A stretch of 42,540 nt of DNA from Comamonadaceae bacterium. GTDB lineage: Bacteria > Pseudomonadota > Gammaproteobacteria > Burkholderiales > Burkholderiaceae_C. Both the position numbers and the translations under genes were made by a program. This document shows, one piece after another, positions 1 through 7,020 of the stretch (the stretch's first letter is position 1; every line of letters begins with the position of its first letter). The DNA is taken from contig CANGPN010000021.1 in NCBI GenBank assembly GCA_947456305.1, positions 1 to 42,540 of the forward strand. The letters run 5' to 3'. The notes under the pieces are model-generated. The model saw only the letters and a list, made by a program, of their open reading frames with translations, was not told where the DNA came from and searched no databases.

Positions 1-389
1 ACTTCCTGCGAAACGCGGTTGATGTTGTAGGCACCGAAAAAGGGGATAAGGTAGGTTTTGAGTGCACCCAAGTAATCGTTGTTGCTGCCGCGCTTGGTCT
101 TGTCAGCATCAACTTTCTTCTCCAAGTCTTGCTGAACAAGTTCAGCAACAGCTTTGAAACGCTTGGACAAGACAGGTTGTCCATTTTTGGCCAATATCCT
201 TGCTTCGTGCCATAAATCCTCAGCAATTTCGCGGGCCGTGCTTTCGTCGCTGGTGCCTGTGGCTTTGCGAATCCAATTGTTGAATGATTCAATTTTGTAA
301 TGCGCTTGCCAACGATCGCTGTCAGGCCTACGAACCAAGCGTATGTAATTTTCACGAACGACAATAGTTTCAGCAACTTTGTTGGGCAT
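1..389 (-). CDS. Tyrosine recombinase (integrase), N-terminal part, runs off the window
   Basis: An open reading frame starts at ATG 389 and stays open for 129 codons to the window edge, so only the N-terminal portion is present. It begins MPNKVAETIVVRENYIR. It contains the layout of a phage-type integrase: an N-terminal arm-binding-like segment (about residues 1-75), then a SAM-like core-binding domain (about 78-129) ending in a YLIPFFGAYNINRVSQE segment, which resembles the 'flG...i..it' stretch of that domain. The catalytic domain would lie outside the window. It starts only about 130 bp from the 3' end of tRNA-Asn and is transcribed away from it. That is the usual position of an integrase next to the attachment site of a tRNA-inserted element. 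The protein is unlike the second integrase at 855-1883. The family call is fairly secure; the element it belongs to cannot be seen. Confidence 0.75.
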   Translation of the reverse strand, partial: MPNKVAETIVVRENYIRLVRRPDSDRWQAHYKIESFNNWIRKATGTSDESTAREIAEDLWHEARILAKNGQPVLSKRFKAVAELVQQDLEKKVDADKTKRGSNNDYLGALKTYLIPFFGAYNINRVSQE

Positions 390-436
390 GTGTGCATTGT
401 AATTTAATTGCTTAAAAATAGCAACCCCAATCAAAA

Positions 437-454
437 CGTGTAACCACCGTGTAA
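437..454 (+). repeat. Tandem CGTGTAA repeat, 11-bp period (candidate integrase or excisionase arm site)
   Basis: CGTGTAA occurs at 437-443 and again at 448-454, start-to-start 11 bp, about one DNA turn. It lies between the integrase start and tRNA-Asn. The same pair with the same period and orientation occurs at 2183-2200, upstream of the second integrase. Arm-type sites for an integrase or directionality factor are my inference. Confidence 0.4.
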
Positions 455-467
455 CGTAAAAATCAAG

Positions 468-500
468 AAAAAAGCACCAGCCTGTTAGGGCTAAGTGCTT
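468..500 (-). terminator. Rho-independent terminator of tRNA-Asn
   Basis: Read on the minus strand, AGCAC and AGCC arms pair with GGCT and GTGCT around a small loop, and a run of six T follows. It lies about 20 nt beyond the tRNA 3' end, as expected for tRNA transcription termination. Confidence 0.6.
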
Positions 501-518
501 GATTTCATTGGCTTTTTA

Positions 519-594
519 TGGCTCCTCGACCTGGGCTCGAACCAGGGACCTACGGATTAACAGTCCGGCGCTCTACCGACTGAGCTATCGAGGA
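519..594 (-). tRNA. tRNA-Asn (anticodon GTT)
   Basis: The minus strand gives a complete cloverleaf. The acceptor TCCTCGA pairs with TCGAGGA, with discriminator G and an encoded CCA (519-521). The D-arm contains AGCTCAGTCGGTAGAGC, the anticodon loop reads CTGTTAA with anticodon GTT, and the T-arm has GGTTCGA. It is 76 nt including CCA. The gene is intact and apparently functional. Its 5' half is duplicated at 2292-2329, and integrase genes lie on both sides, so the gene is an integration target. Its promoter (679-708) may be supplied by the inserted element rather than by the original host locus. Confidence 0.97.
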
Positions 595-610
595 ATGTAT
601 TCGGTTTTTT
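557..610. repeat. Direct repeat copy 1: tRNA-Asn 5' half plus flank (candidate attL)
   Basis: The 54-bp stretch from the anticodon loop through the tRNA 5' end and 16 bp beyond is repeated at 2292-2345. There are 42 identical bases, one mismatch (A599 versus G2334) and 11 more identical bases. Identity stops abruptly inside the anticodon loop. This is a typical crossover position for tRNA-targeting tyrosine recombinases, so I read the pair as attachment-site halves around the 1.7-kb segment with the integrase. Confidence 0.75.
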
Positions 611-678
611 CTAGCAAGAAACGTGCTTGAGTGGTGTCACCTGTATGGGTTGACTCCCGCATATTTCATTGATTGGAC

Positions 679-708
679 ATTGTAGCAAATAATTTATGGA
701 GCCTTGAA
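679..708 (-). promoter_or_regulatory. Extended -10 promoter of tRNA-Asn
   Basis: On the minus strand an extended -10 TGCTACAAT (679-687) lies 18 bp from a weak -35 TTCAAG (703-708), about 85 bp before the tRNA 5' end. A homologous promoter with the same spacing occurs at 2411-2440, upstream of the truncated tRNA copy, which supports its function. Confidence 0.5.
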
Positions 709-803
709 TTTGTTCAGTTTTCAGCGCAAAAAGCAACATAAATTTTGACCCAATTTCCTATGTAATCTTCGGTGAATAAAGGGTTCGACTCCTGAGTCCG
801 TAT

Positions 804-843
804 CTAATTTTTGAATAGCCCCAAAAGCTTTTGTCGGGGCTAT
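804..843 (-). terminator. Terminator of the complete integrase gene
   Basis: ATAGCCCC (815-822) and GGGGCTAT (836-843) form a perfect 8-bp stem. On the minus strand it is followed by TCAAAAATTAG, an imperfect T-poor tail. It sits 11 bp downstream of the integrase stop at 855. The stem is certain; termination strength is uncertain because the U tract is weak. Confidence 0.5.
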
Positions 844-854
844 TTGCAAGATTC

Positions 855-1883
855 CTAGATCAGAACCTTGCGAATCACCTCAAGCTTTTGCTCCAAAGAA
901 TAGCCAACTGTTCCATACACAGCAAAGTCAGATTGACCGCGCCCGTGTCCTGTGATGCTTTCAGCCAAGGGCAGTGGAATGTCATTGCAAGCCTTGAGCC
1001 GATCAATGAATGCATGCCTGAACATGTGGCTTCTGAAATTGAGTGACCTTAGGTTCTTGTTCAGGATGGCTGAGCATGAACAACCACCAAATTCCTTGGC
1101 GTATTGTGGCAACAGCCAGGGTGAGTTTTTGCGCTTTGCACGGCTGTGAAGCTCTTTGGCGGCTTCAAGCGATATACCCAAGAGAGGTACTGCCCTTATG
1201 CTGGCTCTGGTCTTTCGGTCCGACAACTCGTTCTTTCTGATCCACAGGTGCGGAATGTCATGGTCCAAAACCAAGTCTTCAACTCTTGCGAGTGTTGGCT
1301 CTGAAATGCGAAAACCTGTATTGAGTTGAATTAGCCCCACCATACTGGCCGGGGTAGGGTGAGCAATCAGAAACGCCTTGACCTCATGCATCAGCTCTTT
1401 GGTGATGTTGGGGATAGGTCTGGTGTTTTCACCTTCGCCTCTAATTTGCAGACCTCTGAATGGGCTTAGCCTGTCGATATCCAAATGTTTGAATGCCATG
1501 TTGATCATTGCGTTGAGAATGTTGTTGTGCTTTCGAACGCTGTTGGGATGCAGTCCTTCGGCCAGCCGGTGATCACGGTACTGGGTGATGTGCCAATGTC
1601 TGAGTTCATCCAAATACATGTCGCCAAACTGCGTCACAAAACGTTTGAAGTACTGATTGGCATTGAGTTTGAATTTTCGTCGGTGGGCTGAGGTGTTCTC
1701 AGTCATATAGATTTCAAACGCATCCGACAACTTGGGACGTTGTCTGCTGTTGAAGCCTTGAAGATGTTTGATCAGCAACTCCTTGATCAAGTCTTCATCA
1801 ACATCAATACCGCTGACGTTGATGCGCCTTGTGGTCCGAGTGTTGAGAAAGGTGCGCGGTGCAATTTGAATTTCATGTGTCAT
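855..1883 (-). CDS. Tyrosine recombinase (phage-type integrase)
   Basis: A complete 342-residue site-specific recombinase. An N-terminal SAM-like core-binding domain (about 50-135) precedes the catalytic domain (about 160-335). Visible catalytic residues are Arg192 in NTGFRISEP, His286 and Arg289 in HMFRHAF, His313 in the GHG motif and the nucleophile Tyr323 in AVYGTVGY. This set is complete, so the enzyme is probably active. The gene is transcribed toward tRNA-Asn and lies inside the segment bounded by the two tRNA 5'-half repeats. It is the only clear gene between them. It would catalyse integration or excision at the tRNA anticodon loop. It shares no obvious similarity with the partial integrase at 1-389, so two separate integration events at one tRNA are likely. 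The start at 1883 is the first in-frame ATG; no strong ribosome site decides it. Confidence 0.9.
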   Translation of the reverse strand: MTHEIQIAPRTFLNTRTTRRINVSGIDVDEDLIKELLIKHLQGFNSRQRPKLSDAFEIYMTENTSAHRRKFKLNANQYFKRFVTQFGDMYLDELRHWHITQYRDHRLAEGLHPNSVRKHNNILNAMINMAFKHLDIDRLSPFRGLQIRGEGENTRPIPNITKELMHEVKAFLIAHPTPASMVGLIQLNTGFRISEPTLARVEDLVLDHDIPHLWIRKNELSDRKTRASIRAVPLLGISLEAAKELHSRAKRKNSPWLLPQYAKEFGGCSCSAILNKNLRSLNFRSHMFRHAFIDRLKACNDIPLPLAESITGHGRGQSDFAVYGTVGYSLEQKLEVIRKVLI

Positions 1884-2058
1884 GTGATTCTTAAAAGTTG
1901 CACAGCCTAAGCAAATGCAGCAGTTCAGTGGAAATCACATAAATTTAGTTTCAGCATCACGGCTTGGGCAACCGCTTCAGTTAGTGTCCCGAAGAATTGG
2001 ACGGACTCTCAAGCAGTTTGAAAAAACAGAATTTCAATAAGAACTCAAATCAAAGTTT

Positions 2059-2084
2059 TGGGCAATGAAAGCCCATTTTGTTTT
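2059..2084 (+). terminator. Terminator-like hairpin with no assigned gene
   Basis: TGGGC (2059-2063) and GCCCA (2071-2075) flank a 7-nt loop and are followed on the plus strand by TTTTGTTTT. It has the form of an intrinsic terminator, but no plus-strand gene is recognised upstream. It could end a small RNA or shield the downstream region. Confidence 0.35.
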
Positions 2085-2182
2085 GAGTCGTTAAGAAGAG
2101 GGTGCCAACCGCAGAAAACAGTTTTTTAAATTGTCAGTTGCAATGTGCAACTTCTCACAATATGAGAGACCTGTGAACTATT

Positions 2183-2200
2183 CGTGTAATAACCGTGTAA
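2183..2200 (+). repeat. Second tandem CGTGTAA repeat, 11-bp period
   Basis: CGTGTAA at 2183-2189 and 2194-2200, identical in spacing and orientation to the pair at 437-454. It lies between the integrase gene and the repeat at 2292. Its location between integrase and att core fits an arm-type protein-binding site; this is inference. Confidence 0.4.
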
Positions 2201-2291
2201 TTAATACTTTAGATCAAATAAATGCTATAAATCATTGATTTATATGGATTTTTTAGGGGTGTTTTTTAGTAAGGAACTGTTTCTGCGGAGT

Positions 2292-2345
2292 TAACAGTCC
2301 GGCGCTCTACCGACTGAGCTATCGAGGAATGTGTTCGGTTTTTTG
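2292..2345. repeat. Direct repeat copy 2: truncated tRNA-Asn 5' half (candidate attR)
   Basis: The 5' 38 nt of tRNA-Asn, from acceptor strand to anticodon, recur here on the minus strand (2292-2329), followed by 16 bp of 5' flank. The 3' half is absent, so this copy cannot make a tRNA. The upstream promoter is also conserved (2411-2440). The duplicated part is the 5' half with its promoter, not the usual 3' half. An ancestral tandem tRNA-Asn pair broken by deletion is the alternative explanation. Confidence 0.75.
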
Positions 2346-2410
2346 TCAAAAATCCCGCACGTTAGGCGAAACCTGCGTAGGCTGTCAACGTCTAGACTCT
2401 TGATCGGAAT

Positions 2411-2440
2411 ATTCTAGCAAATAATTTATCCAACCCTGAA
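2411..2440 (-). promoter_or_regulatory. Promoter upstream of the truncated tRNA-Asn copy
   Basis: Extended -10 TGCTAGAAT (2411-2419) and TTCAGG (2435-2440), 18 bp apart. It is the counterpart of the promoter at 679-708, with the same AAATTATT spacer core. It would now drive a transcript that reads the half tRNA into the integrated segment. Confidence 0.4.
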
Positions 2441-2550
2441 TGCCCCCCCTTCTGTACACACAACACAGAAAGAATAGATTGAAAATCCATGCAACTACAC
2501 TATGTCATTGCACCGATTTTCAAGCTCCCATTCTTAAAGGCATCACTGAT

Positions 2551-3723
2551 ATGAGCAAGCTTTCATTATTGTTTTCAAGCCTAATTCTGTGTTCTCTGGC
2601 CGCATTGATTGGCTGCGGAGGTAAGCCGGCAACTCCCCCGGCGGCAGGAGCACCGGGACCTGCTCCTGTCAGTGTGGTTCCCGCTGTTGAGAAAAGTTTT
2701 ACCGATCGCGAAGAATTCAGCGGCCAATTGGAGGCATCTGAGTATGTTGAGCTGCGTTCGCGTGTTGGCGGTGTGATTGATCAGGTGCACTTTACGGATG
2801 GTGCATTGGTATCGCGGGGTCAGACATTGTTCACGATTGATCCGCGTCCGTTCGCTGCAGAGGTTGCCCGGCTTGAATCCCAGCTTGCAGCTGCCAAGGC
2901 TCGTTCTGAGTTAGCCGATACCCGATTGATCAGCGGTCAGAAACTGGTTGAAGCTAACTTTATTTCCAAACAAGAATTGAGTCAGCTCAGCGCTGTTTCT
3001 AAAACCAGCACCAGCGATATACAAGCTGCCGAGGCTGCATTGCGCAGCGCCAGATTGAATCTCGAGTTCACCACGGTTCGCGCGCCAATCAGTGGCCGTG
3101 TTTCGCGTGCCAATGTGACTGCGGGTAACCTGGTAGACGATAAAACCGTGCTTACAAGCGTTGCAGGCCTCTCGCGTGTTTATGCTTATTTCGACGGCAG
3201 TGAACAAACATTTCTACGGATTCGTGCTTCCGGTGACAAAGCGCCCGTGGTTCACATGGGCCTGGCTAACGAACAGGGTTATCCGCACACAGGCAAACTG
3301 GATTTCGTAGATAACCGGTTGAATCCTCAAACCGGTGCTGTGCGCATGAGGGCCAACTTTGATAATTCAAAGGGACAGTTTGTGCCCGGTCTGGCTGTCC
3401 GCATTGTCATGGCGACTAGCGCTGCGTACAGCGCTGTGCTGGTACCTGAACGTGCTATTGGCACAGACCAGGCTCGCAAATTTGTGGTGGTTGTAAGCGC
3501 AGACGGTCAACCTCAATTCAGGCCCGTGCAGTTAGGCGCATTGCAAGGTGGTATGCGTGTGATCGGAGGCGGCTCTGTCAAACCCGGCGAAAACGTGGTG
3601 GTCGACGGTTTACAGCGAATTATTCCCGGTGTGCCTGTCGCCCCTCAGGTTTTAAAGGTGGACGAGAACGGAATCCCTGTTCCACCTGCGCCTCCTGCTG
3701 CTCCTGAAGCCAAAAAGAGCTGA
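2551..3723 (+). CDS. RND efflux periplasmic adaptor (membrane fusion protein), lipoprotein
   Basis: The periplasmic linker of a tripartite multidrug efflux pump of the AcrA/MexE type, 390 residues. I chose ATG 2551 because it gives a lipoprotein signal peptide with lipobox L-I-G-C (Cys22); a longer frame from 2440 would bury this signal. An AAAGG at 2536 is a plausible ribosome site. After the signal come a Pro/Ala-rich linker, a first barrel-sandwich half (VELRSRVGGVIDQVHF), a coiled-coil hairpin rich in Ala, Gln and Leu (about 100-165), a second lipoyl half (TTVRAPISGRVSRANV) and beta-barrel and membrane-proximal domains. It ends in a Pro/Ala-rich tail. The pump gene starts 10 bp downstream, so the two are surely one operon. 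No TolC-like outer-membrane gene follows, so an unlinked channel is presumably used. Confidence 0.93.
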   Translation: MSKLSLLFSSLILCSLAALIGCGGKPATPPAAGAPGPAPVSVVPAVEKSFTDREEFSGQLEASEYVELRSRVGGVIDQVHFTDGALVSRGQTLFTIDPRPFAAEVARLESQLAAAKARSELADTRLISGQKLVEANFISKQELSQLSAVSKTSTSDIQAAEAALRSARLNLEFTTVRAPISGRVSRANVTAGNLVDDKTVLTSVAGLSRVYAYFDGSEQTFLRIRASGDKAPVVHMGLANEQGYPHTGKLDFVDNRLNPQTGAVRMRANFDNSKGQFVPGLAVRIVMATSAAYSAVLVPERAIGTDQARKFVVVVSADGQPQFRPVQLGALQGGMRVIGGGSVKPGENVVVDGLQRIIPGVPVAPQVLKVDENGIPVPPAPPAAPEAKKS

Positions 3724-3733
3724 GGACGACACC

Positions 3734-6700
3734 ATGAATATCTCCAGCTTTTTCATTGACAGGCCGCGTTTTGCTGGCGTTCTATCTATATTTATTTTCC
3801 TCATCGGTGTTCTTGCTATCTTCCGGTTACCAATTTCAGAGTATCCGGAAGTAGCACCGCCTCAGGTTGTCGTGCGGGCGCAATTTCCCGGCGCCAATCC
3901 GCGCGTGATCAGTGAAGCTGTTGCCATTCCTCTTGAAGAACAGGTCAATGGCATTGAAAACATGCTCTATTACGCCTCTCAGGCTACAGCAGATGGCGGA
4001 CTGACGCTGACCGTCACTTTCAAAATCGGCACCAGTCCAGAAGCTGCCGAGACAGCTGTGCAAAACCGCATCAATCGCGCTTTGCCCAGACTGCCTGAAA
4101 TCGTGCGCCAGATCGGTGTGACTACTGAAAAGTCCAGCCCCAACTTGACCATGGTGGTTCACCTGGTCAGTCCTGATAACAGCCGGGATGCTTTGTATCT
4201 GCGTAATTACGCTCAAATCAATGTACGTGACGATTTATTGCGCCTGCAAGGCGCTGGTTCTGTGTTTGTTTTCGGCTCCGGCGATTACGCCATGCGCGTT
4301 TGGCTAGATCCGGTTAAATTAGCTACCCGCAAGCTGACGACCGATGAAGTGGTGAATGCCATTCGCGAGCAAAATGTACAAGTGGCAGCCGGAACTGTCG
4401 GTGCACCGCCTTCCCCCAAAGGTACCGAATTTCAACTCGCCGTCAATGCACAAGGACGGTTAAGTACCGAACAGGAGTTTGCAGACATCATTGTGCGTGC
4501 AGACAAATCCTCAGGTGGTCTGGTCCGTATCCGCGACATTGGTCGCGTGGAATTGTCATCAGGCTCTTATTCATTGCGCAGCCTTCTGAATAACAAAGAA
4601 GCAATTGCCATTGCTATTTTTCAATCGCCTACAGCCAATGCGCTGGCCTTGTCCAACAATGTCCGCGAAAAAATGGAAAAGTTAAAAGCCAGCTTTCCGC
4701 CCGGCGTTGAATACAGCATCGTTTACGACCCCACACGATTTGTGAAGACTTCGATTGAAAAGGTTGTTGTCACGCTACTCGAAGCAGTGCTGCTGGTGGT
4801 GTTGGTGGTGATTGTGTTTTTGCAGACCTGGCGCGCTTCTATTATTCCGCTGCTGGCTGTGCCCGTTTCTATTGTGGGCACTTTCGCCATTCTGTTGTTA
4901 CTTGGCTATTCGATCAACACGCTCACCTTGTTTGGTCTGGTGTTAGCCATTGGTATTGTTGTCGACGATGCCATTGTTGTGGTTGAAAATGTCGAGAGAA
5001 ATATCGAGGCCGGACTCAGTGCCCGCGATGCCACCATCAAGGCTATGCAGGAAGTCTCCGGCCCCATCATCGCGATTGCCCTTGTGTTGTGTGCAGTATT
5101 TGTGCCGTTGGCATTCGTGCCCGGACTGACCGGACAGTTTTACAAACAATTTGCTGTGACTATTGCCATCAGTACTGTGATTTCCGCCTTTAACTCACTC
5201 ACCTTAAGCCCGGCTTTGAGTGCCTTGCTTTTGCGCTCACATGATGAGCCCAAGGATAAATTGACCAAGGTGATAGATGCGCTGTTCGGTGGCTTTTTTA
5301 AAGTTTTCAACCGCTTTTTCGGCAGTTCAAGTGCCGCATACGGTCGACGCGTTTCAGGAGTGGTGACGCGCAAGTCGGTTTCGCTGCTGGTCTATGCTGT
5401 GCTGCTGGGTCTGGCCGCCTTATTGTTTACTCGCATTCCAGCCGGCTTTGTACCTGCACCTGACAAACAGTACCTGATTGGTATCGCGCAGTTACCCGCA
5501 GGCGCATCGATTGATCGTACAGAGGAAGTTATTCGAAAGATGAGTGATATCGCACTTAAGGTGCCCGGTATTGCTAACTCAATTGCTTTTCCGGGCTTGT
5601 CGATCGCAGGGTTTTCTGCTTCACCCAATGAAGGTATTGTTTTCTTCGGACTGGACAATTTTGAGCAGCGTACAACGCCGGATCTCAGCAAAGGCGCTAT
5701 TTTGGGTCGCATCAATGGTGCGATTCAACAAATTCAGGGCGCTCGCATGTTCGTTGTGCCGCCACCGGCGGTGGACGGTTTGGGTAACGCCGGCGGATTC
5801 AAAATTCAAGTGCAAGACCGAGGCAGTCTGGGCGAACAAGCTTTGTACGGCGGCGTTTGGGGTACTCTGGGGCAGGTCTACACCAACCCCAAGTCCAGCA
5901 TTGGTACACCGTTCTCGACCTATGACATTAATGTTCCGCAGCTGTTTGCGGATGTGGATCGCACCCGGGCTAAACAAATGGGTGTTCGTCTCTCGGATAT
6001 TTACGACACCATGCAAGTGAATCTGGGCTCTTTGTATGTGAATGACTTCACCCGATTCGGCAAAACCTACCAAGTGGTGGTTCAGGCAGATGCGCCTTTT
6101 CGTGCCGATGCCAGTTCTATCACCGCTTTGAAAACGCGCAATGCAGCAGGTGAAATGGTTCCGTTGGGTGCGTTGATGTCAGTCACACCTACCTTCGGGC
6201 CCACGCGCGTCACTCGCTACAACGGATACCCGTCAGCCGACATCAACGGTGCGCCGAATTTCGGTTTTTCTAGCAGCCAGGCCGAAAGCGAAATTGAAAC
6301 CCTGTTGCAACGTACTTTGCCGCGCGGTATGACGTACGAATGGACCGAGCTCAGTTACCAGGACCGGTTAACACGCGACATAGTAATTCCAGGCACACAG
6401 ATCGCTATTCCCACCATGGCTGCGGTGTTGGCCATTTCAGTGCTGTTTGTGATACTTGTTCTTGCAGCGCAATACGAAAGCTGGTCGCTTCCGCTGGTCA
6501 TCGTGCTGATTGTGCCCATGGGGATACTTTCGGCTTTATTTGGTGTCTGGCTATCCAGTTTCCCGCCTTTCATGCAACCAGGCGATTTGAATATCTTCAC
6601 CCAGGTCGCATTGGTGGTATTGGTTGGACTGGCTTGTAAAAATGCTATTTTGATTGTTGAGTTTGCTCAGGAATTAGAAAAACACGGTGAGCGCACCATA

Positions 6701-6931
6701 GACGCTGTCACACATGCCTGCCGCATGCGATTGCGCCCCATTTTGATGACGTCTATTGCATTTTGTGCCGGCGTGATTCCGTTGATACTCAGCACTGGCG
6801 CAGGCAGTGAAATGCGTCGAGCCATGGGTATAGCGGTGTTCTCTGGTATGGTCGGAGTGACCTTGTTTGGTATTTTCTTAACGCCGGTTTTCTATGTATT
6901 GATGCGGCGTCAAAAATCCTCACCGGGTTAA
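3734..6931 (+). CDS. RND multidrug efflux pump, HAE1 family inner-membrane subunit (AcrB/MexF-like)
   Basis: Proton-driven export of amphiphilic compounds from the inner membrane and periplasm. It is 1065 residues, the normal length of HAE1 pumps. It starts MNISSFFIDRPRFAGVLS, with the typical N-terminal helix and the ISEYPEVAPP segment at the periplasmic edge. Two homologous halves each have a large porter loop and a block of membrane helices. The proton-relay aspartates are visible in GIVVDDAIVVVEN (around residue 411) and the relay lysine in GLACKNAILIVEF (around 968). The spacing of 10 bp from the adaptor gene shows co-transcription. The sequence has the flavour of the MexF/AcrB branch, so chloramphenicol, quinolone or aromatic substrates are possible, but substrates cannot be read from it. 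No regulator gene is adjacent. Confidence 0.95.
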   Translation: MNISSFFIDRPRFAGVLSIFIFLIGVLAIFRLPISEYPEVAPPQVVVRAQFPGANPRVISEAVAIPLEEQVNGIENMLYYASQATADGGLTLTVTFKIGTSPEAAETAVQNRINRALPRLPEIVRQIGVTTEKSSPNLTMVVHLVSPDNSRDALYLRNYAQINVRDDLLRLQGAGSVFVFGSGDYAMRVWLDPVKLATRKLTTDEVVNAIREQNVQVAAGTVGAPPSPKGTEFQLAVNAQGRLSTEQEFADIIVRADKSSGGLVRIRDIGRVELSSGSYSLRSLLNNKEAIAIAIFQSPTANALALSNNVREKMEKLKASFPPGVEYSIVYDPTRFVKTSIEKVVVTLLEAVLLVVLVVIVFLQTWRASIIPLLAVPVSIVGTFAILLLLGYSINTLTLFGLVLAIGIVVDDAIVVVENVERNIEAGLSARDATIKAMQEVSGPIIAIALVLCAVFVPLAFVPGLTGQFYKQFAVTIAISTVISAFNSLTLSPALSALLLRSHDEPKDKLTKVIDALFGGFFKVFNRFFGSSSAAYGRRVSGVVTRKSVSLLVYAVLLGLAALLFTRIPAGFVPAPDKQYLIGIAQLPAGASIDRTEEVIRKMSDIALKVPGIANSIAFPGLSIAGFSASPNEGIVFFGLDNFEQRTTPDLSKGAILGRINGAIQQIQGARMFVVPPPAVDGLGNAGGFKIQVQDRGSLGEQALYGGVWGTLGQVYTNPKSSIGTPFSTYDINVPQLFADVDRTRAKQMGVRLSDIYDTMQVNLGSLYVNDFTRFGKTYQVVVQADAPFRADASSITALKTRNAAGEMVPLGALMSVTPTFGPTRVTRYNGYPSADINGAPNFGFSSSQAESEIETLLQRTLPRGMTYEWTELSYQDRLTRDIVIPGTQIAIPTMAAVLAISVLFVILVLAAQYESWSLPLVIVLIVPMGILSALFGVWLSSFPPFMQPGDLNIFTQVALVVLVGLACKNAILIVEFAQELEKHGERTIDAVTHACRMRLRPILMTSIAFCAGVIPLILSTGAGSEMRRAMGIAVFSGMVGVTLFGIFLTPVFYVLMRRQKSSPG

Positions 6932-6946
6932 CTACTTGTTTTTTGG

Positions 6947-6983
6947 AACATCGCCTTTTGCAATCGCAGAGGTCGATGTTTTT
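6947..6983 (+). terminator. Terminator after the RND pump operon
   Basis: AACATCG pairs with CGATGTT, extended by CC/GG with a bulge, followed by TTTTT and more T-rich sequence. It is 15 bp after the pump stop codon, between convergent genes. Confidence 0.6.
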
Positions 6984-7020
6984 GAAGTTTCTAGCTTGTT
7001 TTTTTACTGAGTGACTCTGA

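Larger units (their letters stand above)
1884..2291. other. Gene-free, AT-rich end of the integrated segment
   Basis: No convincing gene is seen in about 400 bp between the integrase start and the truncated tRNA copy. It holds short palindromes (for example GTTGCA-ATG-TGCAAC near 2140-2155 and TCTCA-N5-TGAGA near 2155-2170), a terminator-like hairpin (2059-2084) and the tandem CGTGTAA pair (2183-2200). This is the composition expected of an attachment-site arm and integrase promoter region. Confidence 0.5.

Noticed and set aside
781..803. GGGTTCGACTCC resembling a tRNA T-arm
   Set aside because: No cloverleaf or acceptor partner can be built around it, so it is not counted as a tRNA or tRNA fragment.
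1981..2040. Possible insertion-sequence end near TGTCCCGAAGAATTGGAC
   Set aside because: No matching inverted end, no transposase and no target duplication are seen.
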